Shown: piece after piece, positions 52,351-61,612 of the stretch | Position numbering within the stretch: position 1 is the first letter of the stretch | Layout: every line of letters begins with the position of its first letter | DNA from: Kitasatospora sp. CB01950 | GTDB lineage: Bacteria > Actinomycetota > Actinomycetes > Streptomycetales > Streptomycetaceae | DNA: 64,000 nucleotides | Assembly: GCF_001905465.1 (NCBI RefSeq) | Contig: NZ_LISX01000002.1 | Coordinates: 247,425-311,424 of the forward strand | Direction of reading: 5' to 3' | Notes under the pieces: model-generated | The model's database searches: none | What the model was told of the DNA's origin: nothing | What the model saw: only the letters and a program-made list of their open reading frames with translations | Made by a program: the position numbers and the translations under genes

Positions 52351-52442
52351 TAAGGTGTGGGAATACCTACTGGTGACCGCTAATGACTGCCAGTGAGCAC
52401 TGGAGACTGCTGTTGAGCTGCTACCGACCGCTTTCGGCAACG

Positions 52443-52456
52443 GGAAAGCGCTTTCC
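52443..52456. repeat. Single intergenic copy of GGAAAGCGCTTTCC
   Basis: A perfect 14-bp palindrome between hmp and nsrR, preceded by CAACG as in the extended form of the 15-kb array. It is followed by a second small palindrome, GAACATGTTC. It is not near either start codon. Confidence 0.75.
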
Positions 52457-52496
52457 GAACATGTTCGGTCGACCGCCCCGAACAACCCCGCCGCCG

Positions 52497-52934
52497 CTAC
52501 CCGCGCACGGGCAGTCCGAGCAGGACCGGGCCGGTCGGCGGACCGACCAGGTCGTCCACGGTCAGCGGATCGAGCGTCGCGAAGAACGCCTCCTGCGCCT
52601 GGCGCAGTACCCCGCGCAATCGGCAGGAGTGCCGCAGCGGACACGGCGGCTGGTCCTCGCAGCCGACCACGTCCCCGGCACCCTCCAGCTCCCGAACGAT
52701 CCGGCCGAGCGATCCGGTACGGCCGGCGGCCGTGAGGGCAAGCCCTCCGCCGCGCCCGCGCCGGGCCTCGACCACGCCCAGGTGCTGGAGACGACTGACC
52801 ACCTTCGCCGCATGGTTGTAGGGCACGTCGACCGCCTCGGCCACCTCGCGGGTGGTCGGGGTCTGGTCCTCGTCCAGCACCGCCAGGCGCATGGCGATGC
52901 GCAGTGCGATGTCGGTGCTCTTGGTCAGCCTCAC
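52497..52934 (-). CDS. nsrR: NsrR, Rrf2-family NO-sensing repressor
   Basis: A 145-residue Rrf2 protein. The winged helix has TREVAEAVDVPYNHAAKVVSRL, and the cluster-binding cysteines are in GCEDQPPCPLRHSCRL (three Cys, C-x5-7-C-x5-C). NsrR of Streptomyces binds a [4Fe-4S] cluster with these cysteines. The start is GTG 52934. Its own promoter carries an NsrR box, so autoregulation is expected. Confidence 0.93.
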   Translation of the reverse strand: MRLTKSTDIALRIAMRLAVLDEDQTPTTREVAEAVDVPYNHAAKVVSRLQHLGVVEARRGRGGGLALTAAGRTGSLGRIVRELEGAGDVVGCEDQPPCPLRHSCRLRGVLRQAQEAFFATLDPLTVDDLVGPPTGPVLLGLPVRG

Positions 52935-52947
52935 GGCGATGACTCTA

Positions 52948-52977
52948 GTGAATTCCGCATCTGAGATACCAATTCAC
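52948..52977. promoter_or_regulatory. NsrR box upstream of nsrR
   Basis: TGAATT-CCGCATCTGAGATACC-AATTCA: the core ATCTGAGAT is identical to that before hmp and is flanked by TGAATT/AATTCA half-sites. It lies 14-43 bp upstream of nsrR. Confidence 0.8.
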
Positions 52978-53214
52978 CTCGTGTCTGGTGCGTCACGTTC
53001 CCCGCCCTCCCATCCCGCCCCGCCCCCGCTCCCGCCCCCGCCGCCTCCACCGACCTCCCCGTTCGCGGTACCCGGCCCGCCGCCGGTGATCCCCGTCACC
53101 CCTGTGCGCCGCACCCGCCGACGGCCCGCGCCCGCCCGTAGGCTCGGCACTTCCTGCTCGATCCTGCTCGAAGCGCTCCCCCTGTTCCCACTCCCCCCGC
53201 GACGGAGACCCCCG

Positions 53215-54681
53215 GTGACGGCACGTCAGCTCCTCGATCTGCTGGTCGATCCCGGCAGCTTCACCTCCTGGGACGAGCCGATCACCGCCGAGCCGGCCGA
53301 CCCCGACTACCGGGACGCGCTGGCCCGGGCCCGGGCCCGCACCGGGCTGGACGAGGCGGTACTGACCGGCCGAGCCCTGCTGGACGGCCGGCCGCTGGCG
53401 CTGATCGCCTGCGAGTTCGGCTTCCTGGGCGGCTCGATCGGCGTCGCCACGGCGGAACGGATCACCCGCGCCGTGGAGCGCGCCACCGCCGAGCGCCTCC
53501 CGCTGCTCGCGCTGCCGGTCTCCGGGGGTACCCGCATGCAGGAGGGCTCCGCCGCGTTCCTGTGCATGGTCCGGGTCACCGCCGCGATCCACGCCCACCG
53601 CGCCGCCGGCCTGCCGTACCTGTCCTACCTGCGCAACCCGACCATGGGCGGCGTGTTCGCATCCTGGGGCACCCTCGGCCATCTGGTCCTCGCCGAACCG
53701 AACGCCCGCCTGGGCTTCCTCGGCCCGCGCGTCTACGAGGAACTGCGCGGCGAACCCCTGCCGCCCACCGTCCAGCGCGCCGAGACTCTCGCCGCCAACG
53801 GCCGCCTGGACGCCATCGTCCCGCCGGACCGCCTGCACGCGTTCCTGTCCCGCGCCCTCGCCGTCCTCACCGCCCGTCCGCCCCAAGCCAGTTCGCCGTC
53901 GCCTGCCGCCCCCGAAGCACCTCTGCCCGCCGGTGACGCCTGGGAATCGGTGCTCCGCAGCCGCCGCCCCGACCGCCTCTCCGCGCTCCAGCTCCTCGAC
54001 CACACCGCCGAGTTGTTCCTCCCCCTGGACGGCGACAGCGCGCTCGTCCGGGCCCTCGCCCTGATCGGCGGTCGCCCGGTGATGGTGGTCGCCCAGCAGC
54101 GCTCCGGCCCCGACCTCCCCGAACTTCCGTTCACAGCAGCGGACTTGCGGGCGGTGCGCCGACAAGCCGAACTGGCCGAGGAGTTGGGCATGCCGCTGCT
54201 CACCGTGGTCGACACGGTCGGCGCCGAACTCTCCGTGGAGGCCGAACTCGACGGCGTGGCACTGGAGATCGCCCACTGCCTGACCACCCTGGTCGGCCTG
54301 CGCACGCCCGTCCTCGCCGTCCTGCTCGGCCAGGGCAGCGGCGGCGGCGCGCTCGCCCTGCTGCCCGCCGACCGGGTCATCGCCGCCCAGCACGCCTGGC
54401 TCGCCCCGCTGCCGCCCGAGGGCGCCTCCGCCATCGTCCACCGCGACGGCGAGCACGCTCCTCAACTCGCCCGCGCCCAGGGCATCACCGCCGCCGCCCT
54501 CGCCGCCACCGGCCTGGTCGACCAGGTCGTCCCCGAGACCGACGACCCCGCCCACCTGCGCGACCACCTCGCCACCGCGATCACCCGCACCCTCGCCGAA
54601 CTCGCCCAACTCCCCACCGCCGACCGTCTTTCCGCCCGCCACACCCGCAACCGCCGCCTCGGCGGCCCGCTCACGGCTTGA
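53215..54681 (+). CDS. Acyl-CoA carboxyltransferase (fused AccD/AccA-like)
   Basis: A 488-residue crotonase-fold carboxyltransferase. The N-terminal half has the beta-subunit-type region (GRPLALIACEFGFLGGSIGV, PVSGGTRMQEG, NPTMGGVFASWG), and the C-terminal half the alpha-type region (GMPLLTVVDTVGAELSVEAE, LLGQGSGGGALALLPADRV). It transfers carboxyl groups from biotin to an acyl-CoA, making malonyl-CoA or similar. No biotin carboxylase or BCCP gene is adjacent. GTG 53215 follows a pyrimidine-rich, gene-free 280-bp stretch. The stop overlaps the end of the next minus-strand fragment. Confidence 0.82.
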   Translation: MTARQLLDLLVDPGSFTSWDEPITAEPADPDYRDALARARARTGLDEAVLTGRALLDGRPLALIACEFGFLGGSIGVATAERITRAVERATAERLPLLALPVSGGTRMQEGSAAFLCMVRVTAAIHAHRAAGLPYLSYLRNPTMGGVFASWGTLGHLVLAEPNARLGFLGPRVYEELRGEPLPPTVQRAETLAANGRLDAIVPPDRLHAFLSRALAVLTARPPQASSPSPAAPEAPLPAGDAWESVLRSRRPDRLSALQLLDHTAELFLPLDGDSALVRALALIGGRPVMVVAQQRSGPDLPELPFTAADLRAVRRQAELAEELGMPLLTVVDTVGAELSVEAELDGVALEIAHCLTTLVGLRTPVLAVLLGQGSGGGALALLPADRVIAAQHAWLAPLPPEGASAIVHRDGEHAPQLARAQGITAAALAATGLVDQVVPETDDPAHLRDHLATAITRTLAELAQLPTADRLSARHTRNRRLGGPLTA

Positions 54682-55370
54682 ACGGCTTGAACAGCCGGTA
54701 CAGGTCGGGCCTTTCGGCGAGCAGCTTGGCGATCAGCTTGGCGATCGCCTCGACGAGGAACGGCCGGTCGCCGTCCGGGTGACGGTCCCGCACCAGTTCG
54801 ATCGCCTCGTCCAGCTGCCCGGCGGCGACCATGAGCGGGAGCCTCAGTTGCAGCAACTCTTCATCATCCGACCACATCTGACGAACTATCAAACCATCGA
54901 GGAACGCCAGACCTTCGTGCGGCCGGCCATGGTCGGCGTACAGCGTGCACAGCGTCGAGACAATGCAGCATTCCGCCCCGTCGGTTGACTCGGCGCACGC
55001 ACGCACCACCACCACCATCGCCTCCTCGCCCCGCCCGCACCGGGCCAGGAGCCGGGCGCGCCCGAGTGCCATACCCCGCCCGCCGCACGGCAGTTCACTC
55101 GCCGCGCGGTACACGGCGGCAGCGCCCGCCTCGTCCCCGAACTCCTCCAGCAGCCGGGCGAGACGCCACCCGGCGGGCCCGGCGGGGTCGACGGTCGCGC
55201 GCGCACGCAGGTCGTCGATCCGGCCGTGCCGCGCCAGCAGGTCGGCCAGCAGGTCGCAGACGTGGCCGTCGGCACTCTCCCGGGCCCGGAGCAGCGCGAT
55301 CGCCTCGTCGATCCGGCCCCGGCGCTCGCGGACGGCCGCCAGCAGACCGGTCGCCGTCCTGTGCGGGGCC
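54671..55370 (-). pseudogene. C-terminal fragment of a TPR-like repeat protein
   Basis: About 233 residues of helical repeats (GRIDEAIALLRARE, RIDDLRARA, WRLARLLEEFGDEAGA, GRGEEAMVVVVRACA, GQLDEAIELVRDRHPDGDR). Protein-like sequence begins abruptly at APHRTATGLLAAVRERRG near 55370. Upstream the frame continues only as shadow of an opposing gene, with no start or ribosome site. It therefore looks like the 3' part of a longer Streptomyces TPR protein whose 5' part is gone. Confidence 0.65.
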
Positions 55371-55376
55371 AGCAAC

Positions 55377-55745
55377 GTGAACAAGACGCAGACCGTGACC
55401 GCCGCCCAGCTGGGCACGAGCGGCACCCAGGAGATCACCGTGGTCGCCGCCCTGACCGACGGCCCCGTGACGGCCGTCGACACCGCCGACACCGTCACCG
55501 GTGGCATCTACGTGCACCTCGACCCGTCCGCGACCTTCCCGGGCAACGGCACCATCACCCGGACCGGCTACTACAACTGCGCCAGCGGCACACCGACCCC
55601 GACCTCGGCGATCATCACCCTCGACCAGGTCGAACCCGGCAACCTCACGGCCGCCGGAGAGGGCGTGGTCACCGTCCTCACCTGCAACGGCACCAACCAG
55701 ACCTTCAGCATCAACATCACCAGTTGCACCGGCAAGGCTTCATGA
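55377..55745 (+). pseudogene. C-terminal fragment of a probable secreted protein
   Basis: From GTG 55377 about 122 residues read as a beta-rich exported domain (TVTAAQLGTSGTQEITVV, GNGTITRTGYYNCASGT, VLTCNGTNQTFSINITSC) with one likely disulfide pair. No signal peptide is present. Upstream sequence belongs to the opposing TPR fragment. The two fragments meet head to head within about 10 bp near 55375, which suggests a deletion or inversion breakpoint. It could also be a complete short protein if a start is used there. Confidence 0.55.
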
Positions 55746-55921
55746 ATCGGGTGCCTGCCCCTCGGGGAGTCCGGGCCGCCAGTCACCACCTCCCGTCCTC
55801 TGCGCGCTCGCCGATTCGAGGGATTGGCCGCGGTGTCCCGTGGCGGGCGGGCCGCAACGGGAATCCCCCGTCCGAAGAGGTGCCCGTTCCCAGCCGGGCG
55901 CCCTCGGAAGGGAGAACAGTC

Positions 55922-56203
55922 ATGCGTCGTCGTCTCATCGGGGTCGGCCTGCTGGCCGTCGCCGGCGTCCTCGCCATCTCCGTCCCCGCCCAGGCGGCCA
56001 CCGGCCTCCTGGTGGTGAACGGGGTGCCCCACCAGGACCCCGCGCGCGGCTGCTACAACGCCACGTCGCCGATCACCGTCCAGAACTTCACCAACTCGGT
56101 GGTGCTGCTGCACGCCGCGGCCAACTGCCAGGGCCCGGTGACGGCGGAGGTGAACCCCGGGAGGATCGCCACGGCCGTCGGTTCGAGCTACTTCGTCTTC
56201 TGA
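55922..56203 (+). CDS. Small secreted protein
   Basis: A 93-residue protein with a classical Sec signal (MRRRLIGVGLLAVAGVLA, cleavage after AQA near residue 25). The mature part of about 68 residues has two cysteines (GCYNATS and ANCQGPV), likely one disulfide. GGAAGGGAGAA precedes the ATG. Length and style match small Streptomyces extracellular proteins of unknown role. Confidence 0.75.
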   Translation: MRRRLIGVGLLAVAGVLAISVPAQAATGLLVVNGVPHQDPARGCYNATSPITVQNFTNSVVLLHAAANCQGPVTAEVNPGRIATAVGSSYFVF

Positions 56204-56223
56204 GCCCGCACACCACGGCGCAC

Positions 56224-56261
56224 CGGAGCGGGAGGCCGACAGGCTCCGGCCTCCCGCTCCG
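56224..56261. terminator. Bidirectional hairpin terminator
   Basis: A perfect 14-bp stem (CGGAGCGGGAGGCC / GGCCTCCCGCTCCG) with a 10-nt loop between the convergent secreted-protein and questin-oxidase-like genes. Confidence 0.8.
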
Positions 56262-56271
56262 CGCCCGCCGC

Positions 56272-57342
<1,071 letters not shown>

Positions 57343-57436
57343 GCCGCCGACGGTAGGCGCAGCCACAGGGCGGGCGGAACGGGCTGGAGGCGTAGGCCGG
57401 ACTCCCCACATCGTCCCAGGCCCTCCGGCCCGTCCG

Positions 57437-57964
57437 CTATCGGCCGGGGTTGCCCAGCCAGGCGGAGAGGGTGGCGAAGTCGCCCGTGCCCAGGCCGACT
57501 TCGGGATCGACCCGGTGGAGCAGCGCGGGGCCGGGGTGGTGGTGGGCGACCCACTCGCGGTCGGCCTCGCCGATCTCGTCGTCGACCCAGGCGAACGGCG
57601 TCCCGGCCGCGTGCGCGACCAGGGCGGGCGCCTTCCAGTGCACACCGGCCGGCGCAGCGCCGTTCGGCAGGTCGGGCTCATCGGGTAGGACGGCCAGGAC
57701 GGGCAGCGGCGGCAGGCCGAGCAGCGGCGCGAGGCAGGCGTTCGCGTCGTCGAACCAGGTGGTGGCCCAGATCAACCGGCAGGACAGCGCGACGAGTTGA
57801 GGACCGAGCGCGGGGTCGACCCGCGACAACAGGGGGTTGGACTCGCCGGTCAGCTCGCGGATGCGCCGCGCCGTCAGGTGGGAACGGTAGCGGGCCGGGT
57901 CGCCGCCGAACGGGATCAACGGGCCGTCGACGTCGAGGTAGAGCAGGGGCAGCGGGGACTCCAT
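57437..57964 (-). CDS. HAD-like hydrolase family protein
   Basis: A 175-residue protein. LLYLDVDGPLIPF carries the HAD nucleophile motif (D-x-D-G), IWATTW the second motif, and FAWVDDE the acidic motif. The fold fits the small HAD proteins of Streptomyces described only as hypothetical or secreted-like. Substrate unknown. Confidence 0.75.
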   Translation of the reverse strand: MESPLPLLYLDVDGPLIPFGGDPARYRSHLTARRIRELTGESNPLLSRVDPALGPQLVALSCRLIWATTWFDDANACLAPLLGLPPLPVLAVLPDEPDLPNGAAPAGVHWKAPALVAHAAGTPFAWVDDEIGEADREWVAHHHPGPALLHRVDPEVGLGTGDFATLSAWLGNPGR

Positions 57965-58004
57965 GGGGCCGATGATGCCCGAGCCGGACGCCGCCCCGCA
58001 CCTC

Positions 58005-58158
58005 TCACTGCACCCTCAGCGGGCCCCTCACCATCGCGGCGAAGACGGGCGAGTCCGGGAACGGCTGTTGGGAACCGATCTGCCGGTAACCCCACGACGC
58101 GTAGCGGGCCTTCGCCCTCCCGTCCCCGGCCCGCGGATCGACCAACCACGATGCGCGC
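58005..58158 (-). pseudogene. C-terminal remnant of a GNAT acetyltransferase
   Basis: About 50 codons ending at the TGA at 58005-58007 read DPRAGDGRAKARYASWGYRQ followed by IGSQQPFPDSPVFAAMVRGP, typical of the last strands of a GNAT enzyme. There is no start, and the preceding sequence is the 3' end of the immunity-like gene. The N-terminal two thirds are missing. Confidence 0.6.
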
Positions 58159-58389
58159 TCACAGCGCGAACGGCCGGTACTCCAGGGCCTGATCGACCAC
58201 CTCGGCGGCTGTCGGCGACGGTCCCTTCGGCCAGAAGATCAAGTCGCTGACGTAACCGCTCGGGCAGCCGAGGCCGGCGCCCAACGCCGTCAACAGCCGG
58301 TCGATCTCAGCATCGTTGACACGGTCCGCGTCCATGATCCTCTGCACCATCGACACGGCAGCCTCCCGAGCCATCACCACCACAGCCAC
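58159..58389 (-). CDS. Bacteriocin (colicin/pyocin) immunity-like protein
   Basis: A 76-residue acidic helical protein. VQRIMDADRVNDAEIDRLL and CPSGYVSDLIFWPKG match the conserved core of the colicin E/pyocin immunity family (R-I-M-x-A, E-E-I-D-x-L, H/C-P-x-G-x-S-D-L-I-F-x-P), although a Tyr-Val insertion breaks the GSD motif. Members bind and block DNase-type toxins. No toxin gene is nearby, so it may be an orphan protective gene or have lost its partner. Confidence 0.65.
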   Translation of the reverse strand: MAVVVMAREAAVSMVQRIMDADRVNDAEIDRLLTALGAGLGCPSGYVSDLIFWPKGPSPTAAEVVDQALEYRPFAL

Positions 58390-58437
58390 CCCCTACCAAG
58401 CGAACGGGAACCTACAGATTCTGTCTCTTGACGCAGC

Positions 58438-58695
58438 TCAGGGACGCCAATCCTCGCGGTAGTCAGGGTGTTCGGCGTAGGACTGTGCGAGGACGCGAAG
58501 GGCATAAGCAAGGCCAGCTGCACGGGGATCTGACCGGTCCATCGTCGCGTGGTCTCGTGCCAGCAGGTCGATCAGGTCCAGCATGGGCAGGTGGCTGCCA
58601 AGGAGGGCCTCGCCGCCGAGAACCTGCGCTACGTAGGCATAGGCGTGATTGTCCTCCATGGTGCGTGCCCGGAGGAACCTCAGCAGATCGTCCAT
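58438..58695 (-). CDS. DUF6221-like small protein
   Basis: An 85-residue protein starting MDDLLRFLRARTMEDNHAYA and ending SYAEHPDYREDWRP, the two ends typical of DUF6221 proteins common in Streptomyces. The middle is shorter than usual members, so an internal deletion is likely. Function unknown. Confidence 0.6.
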   Translation of the reverse strand: MDDLLRFLRARTMEDNHAYAYVAQVLGGEALLGSHLPMLDLIDLLARDHATMDRSDPRAAGLAYALRVLAQSYAEHPDYREDWRP

Positions 58696-58745
58696 GTGCC
58701 CATCCTCGTGCGCCGGACCGCCTGATGTCCGACCTCTTCTTCTGG

Positions 58746-58990
58746 TCATCCGCGTGCCCGGATGAGGACGGCCGCGAGGCGGAGTACCGCCTGGTGGACG
58801 ATGGCCGGCTTGTCGGTTCGCATGGCCGGGCCCCGCCACTGCTTCAGGCGGTTGCTGCACCCCTCGGCCGCGTTGCGGTCCTTGTTGCCACCATGACCGT
58901 GCTGAAGGCAGACACCTTCTCCTGCTCGGTGGCCCGCCGCAGCGACCAGCCGTCATCGACCACGCAGCGGGACGGAGTCTGTCGATCGAC
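58746..58990 (-). mobile_element. Degenerate IS5-type transposase remnant
   Basis: On the minus strand, NKDRNAAEGCSNRLKQWRG is followed by PAMRTDKPAIVHQAVLRLAA and a stop at 58746-58748. This is the C-terminal end of an IS5-family DDE transposase (usual form R-N-V-x-E-R-C-F-N-R-L-K-Q-W). The active-site Glu region is altered to AAEGCS and upstream codons are frame-shifted. No start or terminal repeats can be placed with certainty. Confidence 0.65.
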
Positions 58991-59009
58991 CGGGAGTCTC
59001 GATCGGGTG
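58981..59009. repeat. Imperfect 29-bp repeat, copy 1
   Basis: GTCGATCGACCGGGAGTCTC followed by GATCGGGTG. A near-copy lies at 59641-59668 in the same orientation, and the two bracket the GNAT gene. Each copy has CGATCG at both ends, so each could fold or bind a dimeric protein. Confidence 0.6.
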
Positions 59010-59104
59010 GTCGCGGGCCCTGCCCGGAATGAGAGCAGGGCTTGGCGGTATACGGGGGAAAATCCAGGAGAGCGGACGGCCGCGCGCTGCTACGGTCGGG
59101 CGCC

Positions 59105-59608
59105 ATGAGCTGGCTTCCCGAGGACTTCGTCCACCCCGTCCTGGTACCGCTACCGGGCGGCGGCCATCACCTGCGGCCGATCCGGGAGGCGGACACCCCG
59201 CTCGACTATCCGGCTGTGATGGGTTCGCGCGAGCGGCTGTGGACCATCTTCGGCCCGGCCTGGGGCTGGCCTGCGGCCACCATGACCTACGAGGCCGACC
59301 AGGCCGACCTGTTGCGGCACGAGAAGGAGATCGCCGCACATCAGTCCTTCAACTACGCACTGTTCGACGCGGCGGAGACAGCTCTGCTCGGCTGCGTCTA
59401 CATCGATCCACCGGAGAGGGCCGGCGCGGACGGCGAGATCTCCTGGTGGGTGGTGGACGAGCTGGTGGGCAGCAACGTCGAGCAGGCCCTCGACGCGCTG
59501 GTGCCGCAGTGGATCGCCGTCGACTGGCCGTTCGAGCAGCCGCGCTTCCTCGGCCGCGAGATCTCCTGGTCGGACTGGCTCGCCCTGCCGGACCATCCCG
59601 GCACGTAA
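59105..59608 (+). CDS. GNAT-family N-acetyltransferase
   Basis: A 167-residue protein. The HLRPIREADTPLDYPAVMGS start, FNYALFDAAETALLGCVYID (strand 4), and DGEISWWVVDEL, VEQALDALVPQWI (strand 5/helix) follow the GNAT fold, although the acetyl-CoA pyrophosphate loop (Q/R-x-x-G-x-G/A) is poorly kept. The acceptor is unknown. ATG 59105 is chosen because the protein resembles family members from MSWLPEDFVHP onward. Confidence 0.75.
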   Translation: MSWLPEDFVHPVLVPLPGGGHHLRPIREADTPLDYPAVMGSRERLWTIFGPAWGWPAATMTYEADQADLLRHEKEIAAHQSFNYALFDAAETALLGCVYIDPPERAGADGEISWWVVDELVGSNVEQALDALVPQWIAVDWPFEQPRFLGREISWSDWLALPDHPGT

Positions 59609-59640
59609 GGGGTTGCTGCCCGTACCGATCCCGAAGGCTG

Positions 59641-59668
59641 CCGATCGAACGGGAGTCCCGATCGGGTG
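59641..59668. repeat. Imperfect 29-bp repeat, copy 2
   Basis: CCGATCGAACGGGAGTCCCG followed by ATCGGGTG, same orientation as 58981-59009 with few differences. Shortly after it, three perfect 8-bp units GGCCGTCA (59691-59714) overlap the stop codon of the hydrolase gene. Confidence 0.6.
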
Positions 59669-59703
59669 ACTTCGGCGGTCTCCGCGCACAGGCCGTCAGG
59701 CCG

Positions 59704-60795
59704 TCAGGCCGTCAGGAGGGCGTCGGCCAGCCAGTCGGCGGTGTCCGGGAGCCAGTCCGACTGGGCGTTGCCGAGCAGGTGGTTGCCGTGGGGAACGTGC
59801 AGGACCTCGGCGTGGGGGAGGTCGGCGGCGAGGGCTTCCGCGTTGGTGACGCCCGGGATCCGGTCCTCGCCGCCCTCGACCAGCAGCAACGGGCAGTGGA
59901 GTCGCGGGGCGAGTGCGGCCAGGTCCACGCTGTCGGCGAACGCGCGGGCGGCGGTCGGGCTGCCGCAGCGCTGGGTGAGGGTGGCGGTGACGAACGGGAC
60001 GAACGCGTCCCACTCCAGGCGGTACGGGCCGCTGATCAGAGCGGCTGCCCGGATGCGCGAGTCATGGGCGGCCACCGCCGCGGCGAGGTAGCCGCCCATG
60101 CTGAGGCCGACCACCGCGATCCGCCCGAGGTCAAGGTCGACCTCCCACGTGCCGGCGGTCTCCTCTAGCGCGTCGAGGGCTTGGGAGACGGCCCGCCGGT
60201 GGTCCGCCGCATTCAGCGCCGACGTGGTGGCAAACACGCCCTGGCCGGGCCCGTCGATCGCCAGCACGGCGAGGCCGCGAGCGAGCAGCGTGTCCGCGAG
60301 GGCGTGGAACTCCTCCTTGGCGGAGTCCATGCCCGGAATCACCACCGCAACGGGAAAGCGCTTACCCTCCGCATTCACGCCCGTCGGGGTGCGCAGCCAG
60401 CCGGTGAAGCCGTCGCCGGACAGGCGGCGGGCGCGTGGTTCGAGCAGGGCCAGCGCCTGTTCCATCGAACGGTCCGACTCCCGCTCGTTGTCCTCGGCCC
60501 GCGCCCGGTCGGGGTCGGGGATCAGGGCGGCGAGGTGGAACCAGCGGGCGGCCAGGCGGTGGCGTTCGCCGGCGGTCCGGATACGGCCGCGCGCGGCGGC
60601 CTGTTCGGCGGCGGCACGGTGCCGAATCGCGGCCGCCCGGCACGCGTCGGGCCACTGGAGCAGGGACTCCAGCGAGGCGGTGACGCGGTCGTACTCGTAA
60701 AGGTCGATACCCGCGCCGTGGGCCCTCGGGCGGGTCTCCGCGGTGAAGCCGGCGGCCATGCCGGGGGCGGAGAGGAAGGGGAGGTGGTCGGTCAT
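59704..60795 (-). CDS. Alpha/beta hydrolase (FrsA/DUF1100-like)
   Basis: A 363-residue hydrolase with a helical N-terminal cap (to about 145). The core has VVIPGMDSAKEEF (oxyanion region), DGPGQG, the nucleophile elbow GLSMGGYLAAAVAA, LLVEGGEDRIPG (acid) and HVPHGNHLLGNA (His). It resembles FrsA and 2,6-dihydropseudooxynicotine hydrolase-type C-C hydrolases. GGAGG lies 11 bp before ATG 60795. It is divergent from a MarR gene that probably controls it. Codons near 60353 overlap one imperfect GGAAAGCGCTTACC palindrome. Confidence 0.82.
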   Translation of the reverse strand: MTDHLPFLSAPGMAAGFTAETRPRAHGAGIDLYEYDRVTASLESLLQWPDACRAAAIRHRAAAEQAAARGRIRTAGERHRLAARWFHLAALIPDPDRARAEDNERESDRSMEQALALLEPRARRLSGDGFTGWLRTPTGVNAEGKRFPVAVVIPGMDSAKEEFHALADTLLARGLAVLAIDGPGQGVFATTSALNAADHRRAVSQALDALEETAGTWEVDLDLGRIAVVGLSMGGYLAAAVAAHDSRIRAAALISGPYRLEWDAFVPFVTATLTQRCGSPTAARAFADSVDLAALAPRLHCPLLLVEGGEDRIPGVTNAEALAADLPHAEVLHVPHGNHLLGNAQSDWLPDTADWLADALLTA

Positions 60796-60941
60796 CGGTG
60801 TGCGGTCCTCCGGAATGGGCGCCGGCCAGCCAGGCCAACAGATCGACAAATCAACACCACGGCACGGGATCGCTCCGGGACGACAGCGGCACAGCAGAAC
60901 AGCGGCCCACTCCCCACTCCCCCGCGCTCTCAACACGACGA

Positions 60942-60965
60942 TCATCATCAATCAATTGATGTCTG
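60942..60965. promoter_or_regulatory. Candidate MarR operator (ATCAATTGAT)
   Basis: A perfect 10-bp palindrome (60951-60960) within an unusually A/T-rich stretch in the 210-bp divergent region between the hydrolase and MarR genes. Such a site would let MarR control both directions. Confidence 0.5.
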
Positions 60966-61005
60966 TCAATGCCTGAACAATAAGCAGCCCTTGTAGCATC
61001 GACAC

Positions 61006-61452
61006 ATGGGAATGCCTGCCAGCGACCGCCTCGGTTTCGATCTGCACCTCGCCGACCAGGAACTGCTGGCCGCCAAGCGCGCTGCCGTCGAGCCCGCCGG
61101 GCTGACGGTGCCTCAGTACGCGGCCCTGTTCGTGCTGGCCGAGAACGCGGGCATCAGCGGCGCCGCACTTGCCCGGGCCTGTCACGTCACCCCGCAGGCG
61201 ATGGCCGTCCAACTCCGCCACCTGACCGACCGCGGCCTGGTGGAACGCGCCCCGCACCGCTGGCACCGCAACGTCCTGGAGGCCCGCCTCACCGACACCG
61301 GCCGTGCCGCGCTGGAACTCGCCGACGACCGGGCCAGCTTCATCGAAGAGGCCCTGCAGGCCGAGTTCACCCCCGCCGAGCGCGACCAGCTCCGCGACTT
61401 CCTGGCCCGCGCCACTGCCGCCCTCCGCGCGGCCGCCGACGACCTCGACTGA
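61006..61452 (+). CDS. MarR-family transcriptional regulator
   Basis: A 148-residue winged-helix protein. LTVPQYAALFVLAENAGISG, ALARACHVTPQAMAVQLRHL (recognition helix), TDRGLVERAP and the wing WHRNVLEARLTDTGRAAL are clear. It probably represses the divergent hydrolase in the absence of a small aromatic or lipophilic ligand. Confidence 0.88.
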   Translation: MGMPASDRLGFDLHLADQELLAAKRAAVEPAGLTVPQYAALFVLAENAGISGAALARACHVTPQAMAVQLRHLTDRGLVERAPHRWHRNVLEARLTDTGRAALELADDRASFIEEALQAEFTPAERDQLRDFLARATAALRAAADDLD

Positions 61453-61612
61453 CAGCCGCCGCCGTACCGCCGGCACCCGCTCCCGGACACCCTCGCCCGG
61501 TCGCCGAACCCGGCACCCCGCACCGCCGGCACCCGAACCCGACACCCACGTCAACACAGACCGCTCTCGGCCACACGGTGACTTCCACCGGGCGCGGCTC
61601 GTTGAACGGGTC

